Of a stretch of 64,000 nt of DNA, positions 1 to 8,729 are shown one piece after another. Within the stretch, counting starts at the first letter, position 1; each line of letters opens with the position of its first letter. Both the position numbers and the translations under genes were made by a program. The DNA comes from Paenibacillus polymyxa (GTDB taxonomy: Bacteria > Bacillota > Bacilli > Paenibacillales > Paenibacillaceae): positions 5,083,501-5,147,500 of the forward strand of contig NZ_CP015423.1 in NCBI RefSeq assembly GCF_001719045.1. The letters run 5' to 3'. The notes beneath the pieces are model-generated. The model saw only the letters and a list, made by a program, of their open reading frames with translations, ran no database searches and was not told the DNA's origin.

Positions 1-405
1 AACGACCTTTATCACCCGGAGAGCAAGCTGTTTCCTCCACATAATATACGTGGAACCAACGGACGACATTTGTTTGGCAAGCTTCGTAGCCTCTATGAGC
101 AACAAAGTGATCTTATCTACTGGTTGGATAAAACACGGTACAGTGCTTTTGCGGGCACAGATCTGGAGCTCAGGCTGCGTGAACGTGGTATTCTGGAAGT
201 TCATCTGATTGGTGTGTGTACAGATATATGTGTGCTGCATACGGCTGTAGATGCTTATAACAAAGGTTTTGCTATTACTGTATACAAGGACGCTGTGGCG
301 AGCTTTAATCAAGCTGGACATGATTGGGCTTTGGGTCATTTTGAAGGAAGTCTTGGAGCCGCGGTACGGTCGGCTGAGGATACGGTTTTACGTCAGAAGA
401 AGTAA
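1..405 (+). CDS. pncA: Nicotinamidase, isochorismatase-like hydrolase (3' part)
   Basis: The reading frame is open from base 1, so the start lies upstream; 134 residues of the C-terminal part are visible. The enzyme deamidates nicotinamide to nicotinate in the cytoplasm. The fragment shows the family's catalytic Lys region (WLDKTRYSAF) and the nucleophile motif GVCTDICVLHTA, in which the second Cys is the expected catalytic residue, followed by the usual DAY-rich helix. The next gene, about 120 bases on, is nicotinate phosphoribosyltransferase, which uses the product; the pair is a typical NAD-salvage arrangement. The 5' end cannot be judged. Confidence 0.9.
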   Translation, partial: NDLYHPESKLFPPHNIRGTNGRHLFGKLRSLYEQQSDLIYWLDKTRYSAFAGTDLELRLRERGILEVHLIGVCTDICVLHTAVDAYNKGFAITVYKDAVASFNQAGHDWALGHFEGSLGAAVRSAEDTVLRQKK

Positions 406-527
406 AATAACTTAACGATTGTGCACTAATGTCCGATAACAAAATGGAGCCGGATATTGCTGAATCTGGGCAGATGAGGCGGTACGCTGCACCACAAACC
501 TGGGGACAGTCAGAGAGGATGATTACG

Positions 528-1991
528 ATGCAGTCAACGAGCCTCGCATTACATACAGATAAATATCAGATTAATATGATGTACGCCCATTGGGTGAACG
601 GAAGTCATCAGCGTAAAGCTGTGTTCGAGGCGTATTTCCGTAAACTCCCTTTTGGTAATGGATACGCCGTGTTCGCTGGTCTGGAACGCATTGTGAATTA
701 TATTGCAAATTTGCGGTTTACAGAAGAGGACATTCGCTACCTGTCTGAACAGGAGGAGAAATACGATCCCATGTTCATGGAGGCGCTTCGCCAGTTTAAG
801 TTTGGTGGAACGGTCCATTCGATGAAAGAAGGAGCACTTGTTTTTCCAAACGAGCCTTTGGTACGTGTTGAAGGAACGATTATGGAAACGCAGCTTGTCG
901 AGACGGCATTGCTGAATTTTATGAACTATCAGACGCTCATTGCGACAAAGGCATCACGCATCAAGCAGGTGGCAAGTGACGATACACTGCTTGAATTTGG
1001 AACACGGCGTGCGCAGGAAGCTGACGCAGCGATTTGGGGAGCACGGGCAGCTTATGTGGCAGGTTTTGACGCGACTTCTAATATGCTGGCAGGCGAGCAC
1101 TTTGGAATCCCGACGAAGGGGACACATGCCCATTCATGGGTGCAGACCTTTATGACGGAGCAGGAGGCGTTTGACGTGTATGCGAAGGTTTTACCAGACC
1201 AGGTTACACTGTTGGTAGACACCTTTGACACGCTGGAAAGCGGTGTTCCTCATGCGATTCGGACAGCAAAAATGCTGGAGAGTCAGGGCAAGCGTATGAA
1301 TGCAATCCGTCTGGATAGCGGTGACTTGGCTTATCTATCCATTCAGGCGCGGGAAATGCTCGATGCTGAAGGCTTAGATTACGTACAAATTGTAGCTTCC
1401 AATGATTTGGACGAAAATACGATTTTTAACCTGAAAGCCCAAGGGGCACGTATTGATGTATGGGGTGTAGGAACACAGCTTATTACGGCTTCAGATCAAC
1501 CATCGCTCGGCGGGGTGTACAAGCTGGTTGAACGAGAAGTGGATGGCGAAATGTTGCCGACGATTAAGATCTCGGGTAACCCAGAAAAAGTATCCACACC
1601 AGGCAAGAAGGATGTATATCGCATTGTGGATAAGAAGAAAGGGAGAGCTGTAGCCGATTATATTTCTTTCCCGGATGAAGAGCGTCCGCGTAATGGTAAG
1701 CGCCTGAAGCTGTTTAACCCTTTACATCCGTATATGAAGAAGTATGTAGAAAATTATGAAGCCGTGCCAATGCTTGAGCCTATTTTTATAAATGGACAGA
1801 AGGTATATGAGCTTCCTGAGCTGGATGAAATTCGTGCCTACCATACTTCACAGTTGAAACTGTTTTGGCCAGAATATTTGCGGAAGCTGAACCCTGAAAT
1901 TTATCGTGTAAATCTGAGCGAGAAGGTATGGGAGCTGAAGCAAAAGCTGATCGACAGCTATATGCAGCCCGAAGTTGAAGAAAAAGAATAG
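528..1991 (+). CDS. pncB: Nicotinate phosphoribosyltransferase
   Basis: This enzyme makes nicotinate mononucleotide from nicotinate and PRPP, the second step of the Preiss-Handler salvage route. The frame is open from 429, but the best start is ATG 528: GAGAGG sits about 9 nt upstream, and the protein then opens SLALHTDKYQINM as in Bacillus homologues. That gives 487 residues, the usual length. GTHAHSWVQTF carries the conserved His region, and RLDSGDL and the later glycine-rich segments fit the phosphoribosyltransferase barrel. It follows pncA closely and is probably co-transcribed. A hairpin terminator follows the stop. Confidence 0.93.
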   Translation: MQSTSLALHTDKYQINMMYAHWVNGSHQRKAVFEAYFRKLPFGNGYAVFAGLERIVNYIANLRFTEEDIRYLSEQEEKYDPMFMEALRQFKFGGTVHSMKEGALVFPNEPLVRVEGTIMETQLVETALLNFMNYQTLIATKASRIKQVASDDTLLEFGTRRAQEADAAIWGARAAYVAGFDATSNMLAGEHFGIPTKGTHAHSWVQTFMTEQEAFDVYAKVLPDQVTLLVDTFDTLESGVPHAIRTAKMLESQGKRMNAIRLDSGDLAYLSIQAREMLDAEGLDYVQIVASNDLDENTIFNLKAQGARIDVWGVGTQLITASDQPSLGGVYKLVEREVDGEMLPTIKISGNPEKVSTPGKKDVYRIVDKKKGRAVADYISFPDEERPRNGKRLKLFNPLHPYMKKYVENYEAVPMLEPIFINGQKVYELPELDEIRAYHTSQLKLFWPEYLRKLNPEIYRVNLSEKVWELKQKLIDSYMQPEVEEKE

Positions 1992-2000
1992 TTGGAAGAA

Positions 2001-2030
2001 GCACCTCATGAATGTATGGGGTGCCTTTTT
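2001..2030 (+). terminator. Terminator after pncB
   Basis: GCACCTC...GGGGTGC forms a short stem followed by a T-run (CCTTTTT). It lies between the convergent pncB and moaB genes. Confidence 0.7.
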
Positions 2031-2057
2031 GTGTCGCGGCATGTAGGAAATAGGAGC

Positions 2058-2573
2058 TTATTTATAAATTTCTCTCATCACATGTCGTAGCTCAGGGACA
2101 ATAATGCGTTCCATTGCCAAACGAACGGCTCCGCGTGAGCCAGGCATAGAAAATACAGCTGTCCGACCCACAGTACCAGCTACAGCCCGGCTTAATATAG
2201 CTGCTGAACCAATGTCCTCAGCAAAGCTTAAATAACGGAAGATTTCCCCAAAGCCAGGTAGTTCCTTATCCAGTAGAGAGGAGACGGCTTCATATGTAGT
2301 ATCACGTGGAGAAATACCGGTACCGCCTGTCAAAAGTACAGCCTCGATGTCATTCTGTGCCGCTGCTTCGGATACTAACTGCTGAATACCTTCGTAGTCA
2401 TCCTTGACGATGACATATCGAACAACCTTATATCCATTGGTTTCTAGTAGATCCATGAGCAATTGTCCCCCGGTATCTGTTTCCACGGTACGTGTGTCCG
2501 AGACAGTCACGACCATGCAATTAACCTGTTGCGGGGATTCCTGTCGATGCTCCTCTACGGAAGACATATTCAT
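2058..2573 (-). CDS. moaB: Molybdenum cofactor biosynthesis protein B
   Basis: A MoaB/MogA-family protein that binds molybdopterin during molybdenum cofactor assembly. The core shows VTVSDTR near the N-terminus, the family motif LLTGGTGISPRDTTYEA and PGSRGAVRLAMERIIVPEL near the end. The frame extends upstream, but AAGGAGTG on the minus strand places the start at ATG 2573, giving 171 residues, which is normal for Bacillus MoaB. It stands alone here and converges on pncB. No other cofactor genes are nearby. Confidence 0.88.
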   Translation of the reverse strand: MNMSSVEEHRQESPQQVNCMVVTVSDTRTVETDTGGQLLMDLLETNGYKVVRYVIVKDDYEGIQQLVSEAAAQNDIEAVLLTGGTGISPRDTTYEAVSSLLDKELPGFGEIFRYLSFAEDIGSAAILSRAVAGTVGRTAVFSMPGSRGAVRLAMERIIVPELRHVMREIYK

Positions 2574-2835
2574 TAAAATGTTCACTCCTTGATCGATGGT
2601 TAGACATACACTTTTTACAATAGAGCAATGACTGAGTGTATGCAAGTCAGAAACAGGGGCTAAAAATCCATGTGATTAATATCCTTGCACTTACATACTG
2701 GAATATAGTACACTTCCTTACATAAGTCGGGATTGTTTTGTTTTTATTTTATTGTAAGCGCGCACATCAAATGATTAATCTCAAGGATCAGCGGGTAATA
2801 GTACAGCAGGGTCAACAACTGGGAGGTAATGTAAT

Positions 2836-3165
2836 ATGAATCATTCATACCAACAATGCGTGGATGCTTGCCTGGAATGTATGAACGCTTGCAATGTATG
2901 TTACGTAGCGAGTTTGAAGGAATATGATTTAGCTATGCTGCGTGAATGTATTCGAGTGAGTAGGGAATGTGCAGAAATATGCGGATTTGCTGCTCAAATG
3001 CTGCAGCGCGGAACGGATTTTGCCGAGCAAATCTGTGAGCTGTGCGCCAAGGCCTGTGAGGTATGTGCTGCTGAATGCAGCAAGCATTCCCATGATCATT
3101 GCAAACATTGTGCAGAAGCCTGCCGTCGTTGCGTTCAGGCATGCCGCCAATTGGTGGCAGTGTAA
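2836..3165 (+). CDS. Four-helix-bundle copper-binding protein (DUF326 type)
   Basis: A 109-residue cytosolic-looking protein with 18 Cys, spaced in CxxxC and CxxC patterns over several helices (for example CVDACLECMNACNVC and CELCAKACEVCAAEC), plus a His-rich HSHDHCKHC segment. This matches the DUF326 / YhjQ family of small copper-storage four-helix bundles, where the Cys residues line the core and bind Cu(I). There is no signal peptide. GGGAGG sits 9-10 nt before the ATG. A single gene, with no copper transporter next to it. Confidence 0.85.
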   Translation: MNHSYQQCVDACLECMNACNVCYVASLKEYDLAMLRECIRVSRECAEICGFAAQMLQRGTDFAEQICELCAKACEVCAAECSKHSHDHCKHCAEACRRCVQACRQLVAV

Positions 3166-3234
3166 TTACATATATGGAACTAGTGCCTGAAGAGGAAATA
3201 AAAGATTGCTTTCTACTGAATAGGTTTGTATAAT

Positions 3235-3529
3235 AATTGGAATTAACGTCATGGAACGGGAGAGTAGCAGCGGAGCCGTATCATTACAGCGAGCCGGAAG
3301 AGGTGGAAGCCGGTATGAGGTCCGATGTGAAGCGCACCCGGGAGACGGTTGATCCAACGAGCAGAATTTCTAGTAGATCAGCCCGGCAGACACCGTTATT
3401 AGTCATTGGAGTGAAATCGCGATTTGTGTAAGTTAGCTTTAGCTGCACAACCGATTTACGAAGAGTGGTACCGCGGGGATATTGAAGTTCTCGTCTCTTG
3501 AATTATTTCAAGAGGCGGGAGCTTTTTTT
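3235..3529 (+). promoter_or_regulatory. T-box leader of argS
   Basis: The 14-15 nt T-box core AGAGTGGTACCGCGG is at 3462-3476 and is followed by a competing intrinsic terminator. Upstream, GGGAGAGTAGCAG and the apical segment CAGCGAGCCGG...GGTGGAAGCCGG are typical of Stem I. The 3' side of Stem I reads GAAG-CGC-ACC, so the likely specifier is CGC (Arg) at 3333-3335, agreeing with the downstream arginyl-tRNA synthetase. Uncharged tRNA-Arg would stabilise the antiterminator and turn argS on. The 5' boundary is approximate. Confidence 0.88.
3489..3529 (+). terminator. T-box regulatory terminator
   Basis: TCTCGTCTCTTGAA pairs with TTCAAGAGGCGGGAG, followed by seven Ts. It is the off-state hairpin competing with the T-box antiterminator before argS. 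Confidence 0.88.
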
Positions 3530-3560
3530 GTTAGATTCTATAAAAAGAAGGAGAGAGATC

Positions 3561-5291
3561 ATGTTAGTGAGGATTGCTGCTCAAGCGATATTGGCCCATA
3601 CGGGCTTGGAGGAAAAAGAAATTTTATCTTTATTCGAGGTGCCTCCGCAGCCTGAATGGGGAGATGTAGCGTTTCCCTGTTTTGTGCTGGCTAAGAAGTT
3701 TCGAAAGTCTCCGCAGCACATTGCAATGGAATTAGCGGAGGTAGTGAGCCATGAAGAAGGTTTAACTGCTTCAGCATCGGGTGCCTACGTAAATATAACA
3801 TTGGATCGATCGGTTCATATTCCGCTTATGCTTGCTGAGTTGAGCAAAGCTGATTTCCTCAGGCCCAATATCGGACACGGACAGCGGGTGGTCATTGATA
3901 TGTCTTCGCCCAATATTGCCAAACCGTTTGGTATTGGTCATCTTCGCTCTACTGTTATTGGTGCTGCCTTGTATCGCATACTTGGTGAAACCGGATATGT
4001 CCCAATTAGTGTGAATCATCTTGGAGATTGGGGAACACAGTTTGGCAAGCAAATTGCGGCCTATAAAAGATGGGGAAATGAGGAGCAGCTACAACATGAT
4101 CCGATTGGTGAATCGCTGAAACTGTATGTGCGTTTTCATCAGGAGGCCGAGCATGATCCAACTTTGGAAGATGAAGGCCGCGAGTGGTTCCGACGTTTGG
4201 AGCATGGGGATGCTGAGGCTCAACAACTATGGGAGTTTTTTGTTGAAGTCAGTCTGGGTGAATTTGATCGTATGTACCAGCGCCTGAACATTACATTTGA
4301 CCATGTGCTGGGAGAAAGTTTTTACAATGATAAGATGCAGGCAGTTGTTGCTCAATTAAGAGCAAAGGGATTGCTGGAGGAAAGTGATGGCGCGCTCGTA
4401 GTTCGTCTGGAAGACGAGGAACTGCCGCCATGTCTTATTCTAAAAAAGGATGGGACTACCATTTATCCGACACGTGATCTGGCAACAGCGATTTATCGTC
4501 ATGAAGTGATGAAGGCTGATCGGCTTCTGTACGTCGTTGGTGGGGAACAGAAGCTGCATTTCCAGCAGGTGTTTGCGGTGCTGAAACATGCAGGAGAGGC
4601 ATGGGCGGAGCAGTGTGAGCATGTGCCGTTTGGATTAATGCGGTTTGCGGGTAAGAAAATGTCTACAAGACGTGGAAAAGTTGTCAAACTGGAAGAGGTG
4701 CTGGATGAAGCTATAGCCCGTGCTCAAGCCATCATTACTCAGAAGAATCCCGATTTGCAGGAACAACAGGCAGTAGCAGAGGACGTTGGTATTGGGGCGA
4801 TTATTTTTGGTGACTTAAAAAACAACCGGCTGAATGAAGTGGATTTTTCGTTGGAGGAGGCGCTGACCTTTGAAGGTGAGACCGGGCCTTATGTGCAGTA
4901 TACTCATGCGCGCATACGCAGCCTTCTGGAGAAAGCTCATGCTCGCGCCGATGTTGATGTTATTACTAATTCTACCGACAACGCCCTTGTCCAAGATAGC
5001 CATTCTCGTGATTTGAATGACATATCGGATGAAATGTTTGGTGACGCAGGTTGGGCGCTGCTTAAGCAGTTGGATCGTTATCACGGACAACTGATACGTG
5101 CGGCTCGCCAACTGGAGCCTTCGGTTATTGCGAGATTTGCACTGGATACGGCCCAGGCGTTCAACCGTTTTTACGCCAAGGAAAGGATTGTCGATGGTGG
5201 ACGCTGGCGTATTCAATTGGCGGAACAAACTGCGGATATTCTGGCATGCGCGCTGCAACTTCTTGGTCTGAAAGCACCGAATCGGATGTAA
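3561..5291 (+). CDS. argS: Arginyl-tRNA synthetase
   Basis: A class I aminoacyl-tRNA synthetase that charges tRNA-Arg. The HIGH-type motif is in FGIGHLRSTVIG, the KMSK-type motif in AGKKMSTRRGK, and the N-terminal additional domain and C-terminal DALR anticodon domain (ending ALQLLGLKAPNRM) are present. The frame is open from 3498 through the T-box terminator, so the real start is ATG 3561, preceded by AAGGAGAG; the protein is then 576 residues. Regulation is by the T-box leader just upstream. The next 260 bases to the SLH gene hold no clear gene. Confidence 0.95.
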   Translation: MLVRIAAQAILAHTGLEEKEILSLFEVPPQPEWGDVAFPCFVLAKKFRKSPQHIAMELAEVVSHEEGLTASASGAYVNITLDRSVHIPLMLAELSKADFLRPNIGHGQRVVIDMSSPNIAKPFGIGHLRSTVIGAALYRILGETGYVPISVNHLGDWGTQFGKQIAAYKRWGNEEQLQHDPIGESLKLYVRFHQEAEHDPTLEDEGREWFRRLEHGDAEAQQLWEFFVEVSLGEFDRMYQRLNITFDHVLGESFYNDKMQAVVAQLRAKGLLEESDGALVVRLEDEELPPCLILKKDGTTIYPTRDLATAIYRHEVMKADRLLYVVGGEQKLHFQQVFAVLKHAGEAWAEQCEHVPFGLMRFAGKKMSTRRGKVVKLEEVLDEAIARAQAIITQKNPDLQEQQAVAEDVGIGAIIFGDLKNNRLNEVDFSLEEALTFEGETGPYVQYTHARIRSLLEKAHARADVDVITNSTDNALVQDSHSRDLNDISDEMFGDAGWALLKQLDRYHGQLIRAARQLEPSVIARFALDTAQAFNRFYAKERIVDGGRWRIQLAEQTADILACALQLLGLKAPNRM

Positions 5292-5552
5292 GCAAAGAGA
5301 ACAAAGGGGAGCGAGGTTTGCCGGCGGGATACTGCTACCCAGATCCGGTTCTTCCAAGGGGATACTGTAAAAGGTAATCTGTTACAGGCACTTTTGGGTA
5401 TGTATAAAGATTGTGAGCAGAAAAGAGTTAGACGGGTTACACTAATCGCAGGTATTCCACTGTTTTGCAACCAATTTGTGCATATTTGAAACATTTGATG
5501 CTTTTATTGCGTCGGTAAGTATAGAAGCAAAGTAAACATGGAGGTGTATCTC

Positions 5553-6521
5553 ATGAAAAAAAATAAAAGCGTGGCAGTTGCCCTGCTTGTCGTCTGCTCA
5601 TTGGCTGTGGCTACGTCGGCTTCTGCTTTTCGTGATATAAAGGGAGCTGAACAGGAGAAGATCGTAAAGTCACTTCAGGATAAAGGAATTATCCAAGGAA
5701 TAACCAAGGATAAATTTGCACCGGATCAAACGCTCACCTATGCACAAGGAGTACATTTGGTTGTTCGTGCGATGGATCTTCAGGTAATGCCTGATTTCAC
5801 AACGGGTTCCTTTGCAAACATTCCGGCTTCCGCATGGTATGCTCAGTCCTATCGGATTGCGGCCCAACACCAAATTCCTTTGTCACCAGATATTGATCCA
5901 AGCACCCGTATGACAAGAGAACAATTTGCGAATATTCTGTATAAAGCAGTGAGTGCAACGGGTGAATATCCAACTGTCCGTATGTTAGTTAATGTAGCGG
6001 ATGGCAAAAAATTAGATCAGGAATCAAACGCAGCAGTTCAATTCCTGCTGTTGACCAAAATTGCAAAATTGGACGAACAGAGCAACTTTAACCCGGATCG
6101 TAAAGTAACGCGGATGGAGGCAGCAGAAATGGTCTATAACGCATCCGAATTTGTACAAAGTCATAAAACGGTTGAAGCTACTCCTGAAAATCCGGCTGAG
6201 CCTGTAGATCCGGTTCAACAAAATAATATTAGTATGAGCATAGAGAAGACAAATGACCAGCAGAACAAAGTGACAATCACCCGTCTGCAGGCACCTAATC
6301 CAGGTTACGGCATTGAAGTGGATCACATCGACTACGTAGATGATACGAATGCAGTAATTTACTACAAGCTGACTAGTCCAAAGCCAGGGGAAATGAATAT
6401 TCAGGTCATTACGGATACCCACACAAGTACGTTGGTAGACAGCAAGTATAAGGTTACGCTCAAAGCAGTAGATGGAACAGTGTTTCCACCCACAGGAACA
6501 GGCACGTCTGTAGCTAAATAA
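5553..6521 (+). CDS. Exported SLH-domain protein, possible PrcB-like C-terminal domain
   Basis: 322 residues from ATG 5553, chosen because GGAGGTG lies 6-7 nt upstream; an in-frame ATG at 5538 overlaps that site. MKKNK plus a hydrophobic stretch ending ATSASA is a Sec signal peptide. Three SLH-like repeats follow (about residues 26-75, 87-130, 146-195; for example KLDEQSNFNPDRKVTRMEAAEMVYNA), suited to binding cell-wall polymers. The last ~80 residues (YGIEVDHIDYVDD...KPGEMNIQVITD) resemble the PrcB C-terminal protease-inhibitor-like domain; that part is inference. Monocistronic, with a strong terminator behind it. Confidence 0.8.
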   Translation: MKKNKSVAVALLVVCSLAVATSASAFRDIKGAEQEKIVKSLQDKGIIQGITKDKFAPDQTLTYAQGVHLVVRAMDLQVMPDFTTGSFANIPASAWYAQSYRIAAQHQIPLSPDIDPSTRMTREQFANILYKAVSATGEYPTVRMLVNVADGKKLDQESNAAVQFLLLTKIAKLDEQSNFNPDRKVTRMEAAEMVYNASEFVQSHKTVEATPENPAEPVDPVQQNNISMSIEKTNDQQNKVTITRLQAPNPGYGIEVDHIDYVDDTNAVIYYKLTSPKPGEMNIQVITDTHTSTLVDSKYKVTLKAVDGTVFPPTGTGTSVAK

Positions 6522-6553
6522 AATTACAAGCCATATGTCCTATATAAAAATAA

Positions 6554-6596
6554 ACCAGCGAGCCTCCAATGTGTAGGAGAGGCTCGCTGGTTTTTT
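6554..6596. terminator. Strong terminator between convergent genes
   Basis: A 13-bp stem ACCAGCGAGCCTC / GAGGCTCGCTGGT followed by TTTTTT. It ends the SLH gene and may also serve the minus-strand ABC operon. Confidence 0.85.
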
Positions 6597-6644
6597 CATG
6601 CCAAATGTTCATCGTTAGCCCTAAGCAATTGGGCTATTCAAGCT

Positions 6645-8729
6645 TTAAATGCTGACTTTGCCAGTAAGCAAGTCATCTTGCGCAGGAGGCGTAGCAGAGA
6701 TTGAATCTGATTCTGTTGCAACTGTTCCCGACTGGAGCTGATACATTTGGAAGTAACGCCCGCCTTGGGCCATAAGCTCGTCATGGCTACCCCGTTCAAC
6801 AATTTCACCCCGATGCAGTACCAAAATTTGATCCGCACTGCGAATGGTGGACAAACGGTGAGCAATGATAAAGGTCGTACGTCCCTTCTTGAGCACCTCA
6901 AGAGCGGATTGGATGAGCGCTTCCGTTTCGGTGTCAATATTGGCAGTAGCTTCATCCAGAATTAAAATTGCGGGATCAAAGGCTAGTGCACGAGCGAAGG
7001 AAATAAGCTGGCGTTGCCCGGCTGATAAGGTGCTGCCTTTTTCAATAACAGGCTCATCGAATCCTTGCGGCAAATGGGCCAGCAATTTGTCGGCTCCAAC
7101 GTCATGCAGCGCTTTATTCACCTGTTCTCTCGTGATTCGGCTGTCTTCGAGACTGACATTAGAGGCTACCGTACCTGTAAACAAATATGGATCTTGAAGA
7201 ACAATACCCATATGATGGCGAAGCCATTGCTTAGGGATGTCTTTGACAGACGTTCCGTCAATGGTGATCGTTCCTTTTTGCGGATCATAGAACCGGAATA
7301 GCAGGTTGATAATCGAACTTTTGCCTGATCCGGTATGTCCGACAAGGGCAACTGTTTGCCCGGGCTGTGCTGTAAAGGAAATATGTTTAAGTACATCATC
7401 CTTTTTGTAGGCAAAGGAAACGTCGTTAAACTCTACCTGGCCTTTGTAGCGCGGCATCGTGCCGTCCGTCACCGGCTCTCCAGTTTCGTCCATCAACTCA
7501 AATACGCGTCCTGAGGATACGATGGAAGTATCCAGTACAGCGAGTTGGTTGACCATACCCGTCATAGGTTGGAAGAGTCGTCCCAATACATCGACGAAGG
7601 CATACAATACGCCTAGTGAAACAGCACTACCTGTAGTTCCGAGCGCCTCAGATCCAAAATACCACAGCACGACGGCAAAGGCGAGATTTCTCAACACGTT
7701 GACTAAGTTGTGCGAAGTGAAGGCGTTCAAATTCAGCATTTTATTCTGATGCTTCATATAGTCATCATTCAGTTCCTCAAACTCTTGCTGCGTTTGTTTC
7801 TGGTGGCGGAACACGCGAATAATGGACATCCCTTGAATCGATTCATTGATAATCGCATTAATTTCACTGAGTCTGGACCGAATGATCGTATTATAGCGGG
7901 TGGCGACCTTGCGATACAATACAATCCACAAGATCAGTAACGGTACAATAAACAGAGAGATAAGACCCAGTCTGAAGTCCAGCAAAAAGAGTGCAACATA
8001 TACCCCTGCCATCGTCACAATCCCTGAAGTGAAATTGGAGAGCACAGCCACAAACAAATCTTTGACTGCCTCAGTGTCATTCGTAACACGGGATACGACT
8101 TTGCCTGCAGGCAAGTTATCAAAAAAGTAAACTGGCAGCCGCTGGATGTGAGCGTAGAGATCAAGCCGAAGCTTTTGTATGACCTTGTTCGCCGAGGATT
8201 GCAGCCAGTATGTTTTGCCGAATTCAGCAAAAATGGAAATAACCAGGAAGAAGCAATACCAGCCAATCAGCTGAAAGATACCGGGCATTTCCGGTTTGTA
8301 AAAGCTATACAGTTCATCAGCTGTCAGAGCCTTAGCTTCATAGCGAAAGGTGTCGGAGTCGCGTGTCACAGTCAGCGTTCCGTTTGTGAAGGAGCGGTTA
8401 CCGTCAGCCACTTGAACCGAGCCATCGACAAATACGAAAGATTTACCAACTTGTAAAATCCTCGCTTCGCGACCTTTAGTCTCCCCGGACTCAAAGCGAT
8501 CTTCACGCTTAAAGTGGGTTCCAGCATAACTTACAGTGCCGTCCACACGAGTTGTTTCATAAAATGGTTTTTCAATAGCGAGCATATGGTCGTCGATCAT
8601 CGTTTTGGCGATGAAGGGACCAGCCAGCTCGGCGGCTACTCCGATAGCCAAAGCGATGAGAGCGGCGATAAAACCTGCTTTGCTCGTCAGCGCGTACTGG
8701 AATAGCCTTTTGCCGATATTGGGTTTCAT
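6645..8729 (-). CDS. ABC exporter half-transporter, YheH/BmrD-like subunit
   Basis: 694 residues: an N-terminal six-helix membrane domain interrupted by an extra segment of about 100 residues between the first helices (about residues 45-145), then an ATPase domain with Walker A GHTGSGKSS, signature LSAGQ and Walker B LILDEA followed by T, that is DEAT. The large insertion between the first helices is typical of the BmrD/YheH partner of heterodimeric multidrug exporters. Its ATG overlaps the stop of the upstream subunit by one base (TAATG), so the two are translationally coupled. The substrate is not known from sequence; drug or peptide export is likely. Confidence 0.85.
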   Translation of the reverse strand: MKPNIGKRLFQYALTSKAGFIAALIALAIGVAAELAGPFIAKTMIDDHMLAIEKPFYETTRVDGTVSYAGTHFKREDRFESGETKGREARILQVGKSFVFVDGSVQVADGNRSFTNGTLTVTRDSDTFRYEAKALTADELYSFYKPEMPGIFQLIGWYCFFLVISIFAEFGKTYWLQSSANKVIQKLRLDLYAHIQRLPVYFFDNLPAGKVVSRVTNDTEAVKDLFVAVLSNFTSGIVTMAGVYVALFLLDFRLGLISLFIVPLLILWIVLYRKVATRYNTIIRSRLSEINAIINESIQGMSIIRVFRHQKQTQQEFEELNDDYMKHQNKMLNLNAFTSHNLVNVLRNLAFAVVLWYFGSEALGTTGSAVSLGVLYAFVDVLGRLFQPMTGMVNQLAVLDTSIVSSGRVFELMDETGEPVTDGTMPRYKGQVEFNDVSFAYKKDDVLKHISFTAQPGQTVALVGHTGSGKSSIINLLFRFYDPQKGTITIDGTSVKDIPKQWLRHHMGIVLQDPYLFTGTVASNVSLEDSRITREQVNKALHDVGADKLLAHLPQGFDEPVIEKGSTLSAGQRQLISFARALAFDPAILILDEATANIDTETEALIQSALEVLKKGRTTFIIAHRLSTIRSADQILVLHRGEIVERGSHDELMAQGGRYFQMYQLQSGTVATESDSISATPPAQDDLLTGKVSI

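Noticed and set aside
3498..3560. N-terminal extension of argS
   Set aside because: The bases encode the T-box terminator stem; ATG 3561 has the ribosome site.
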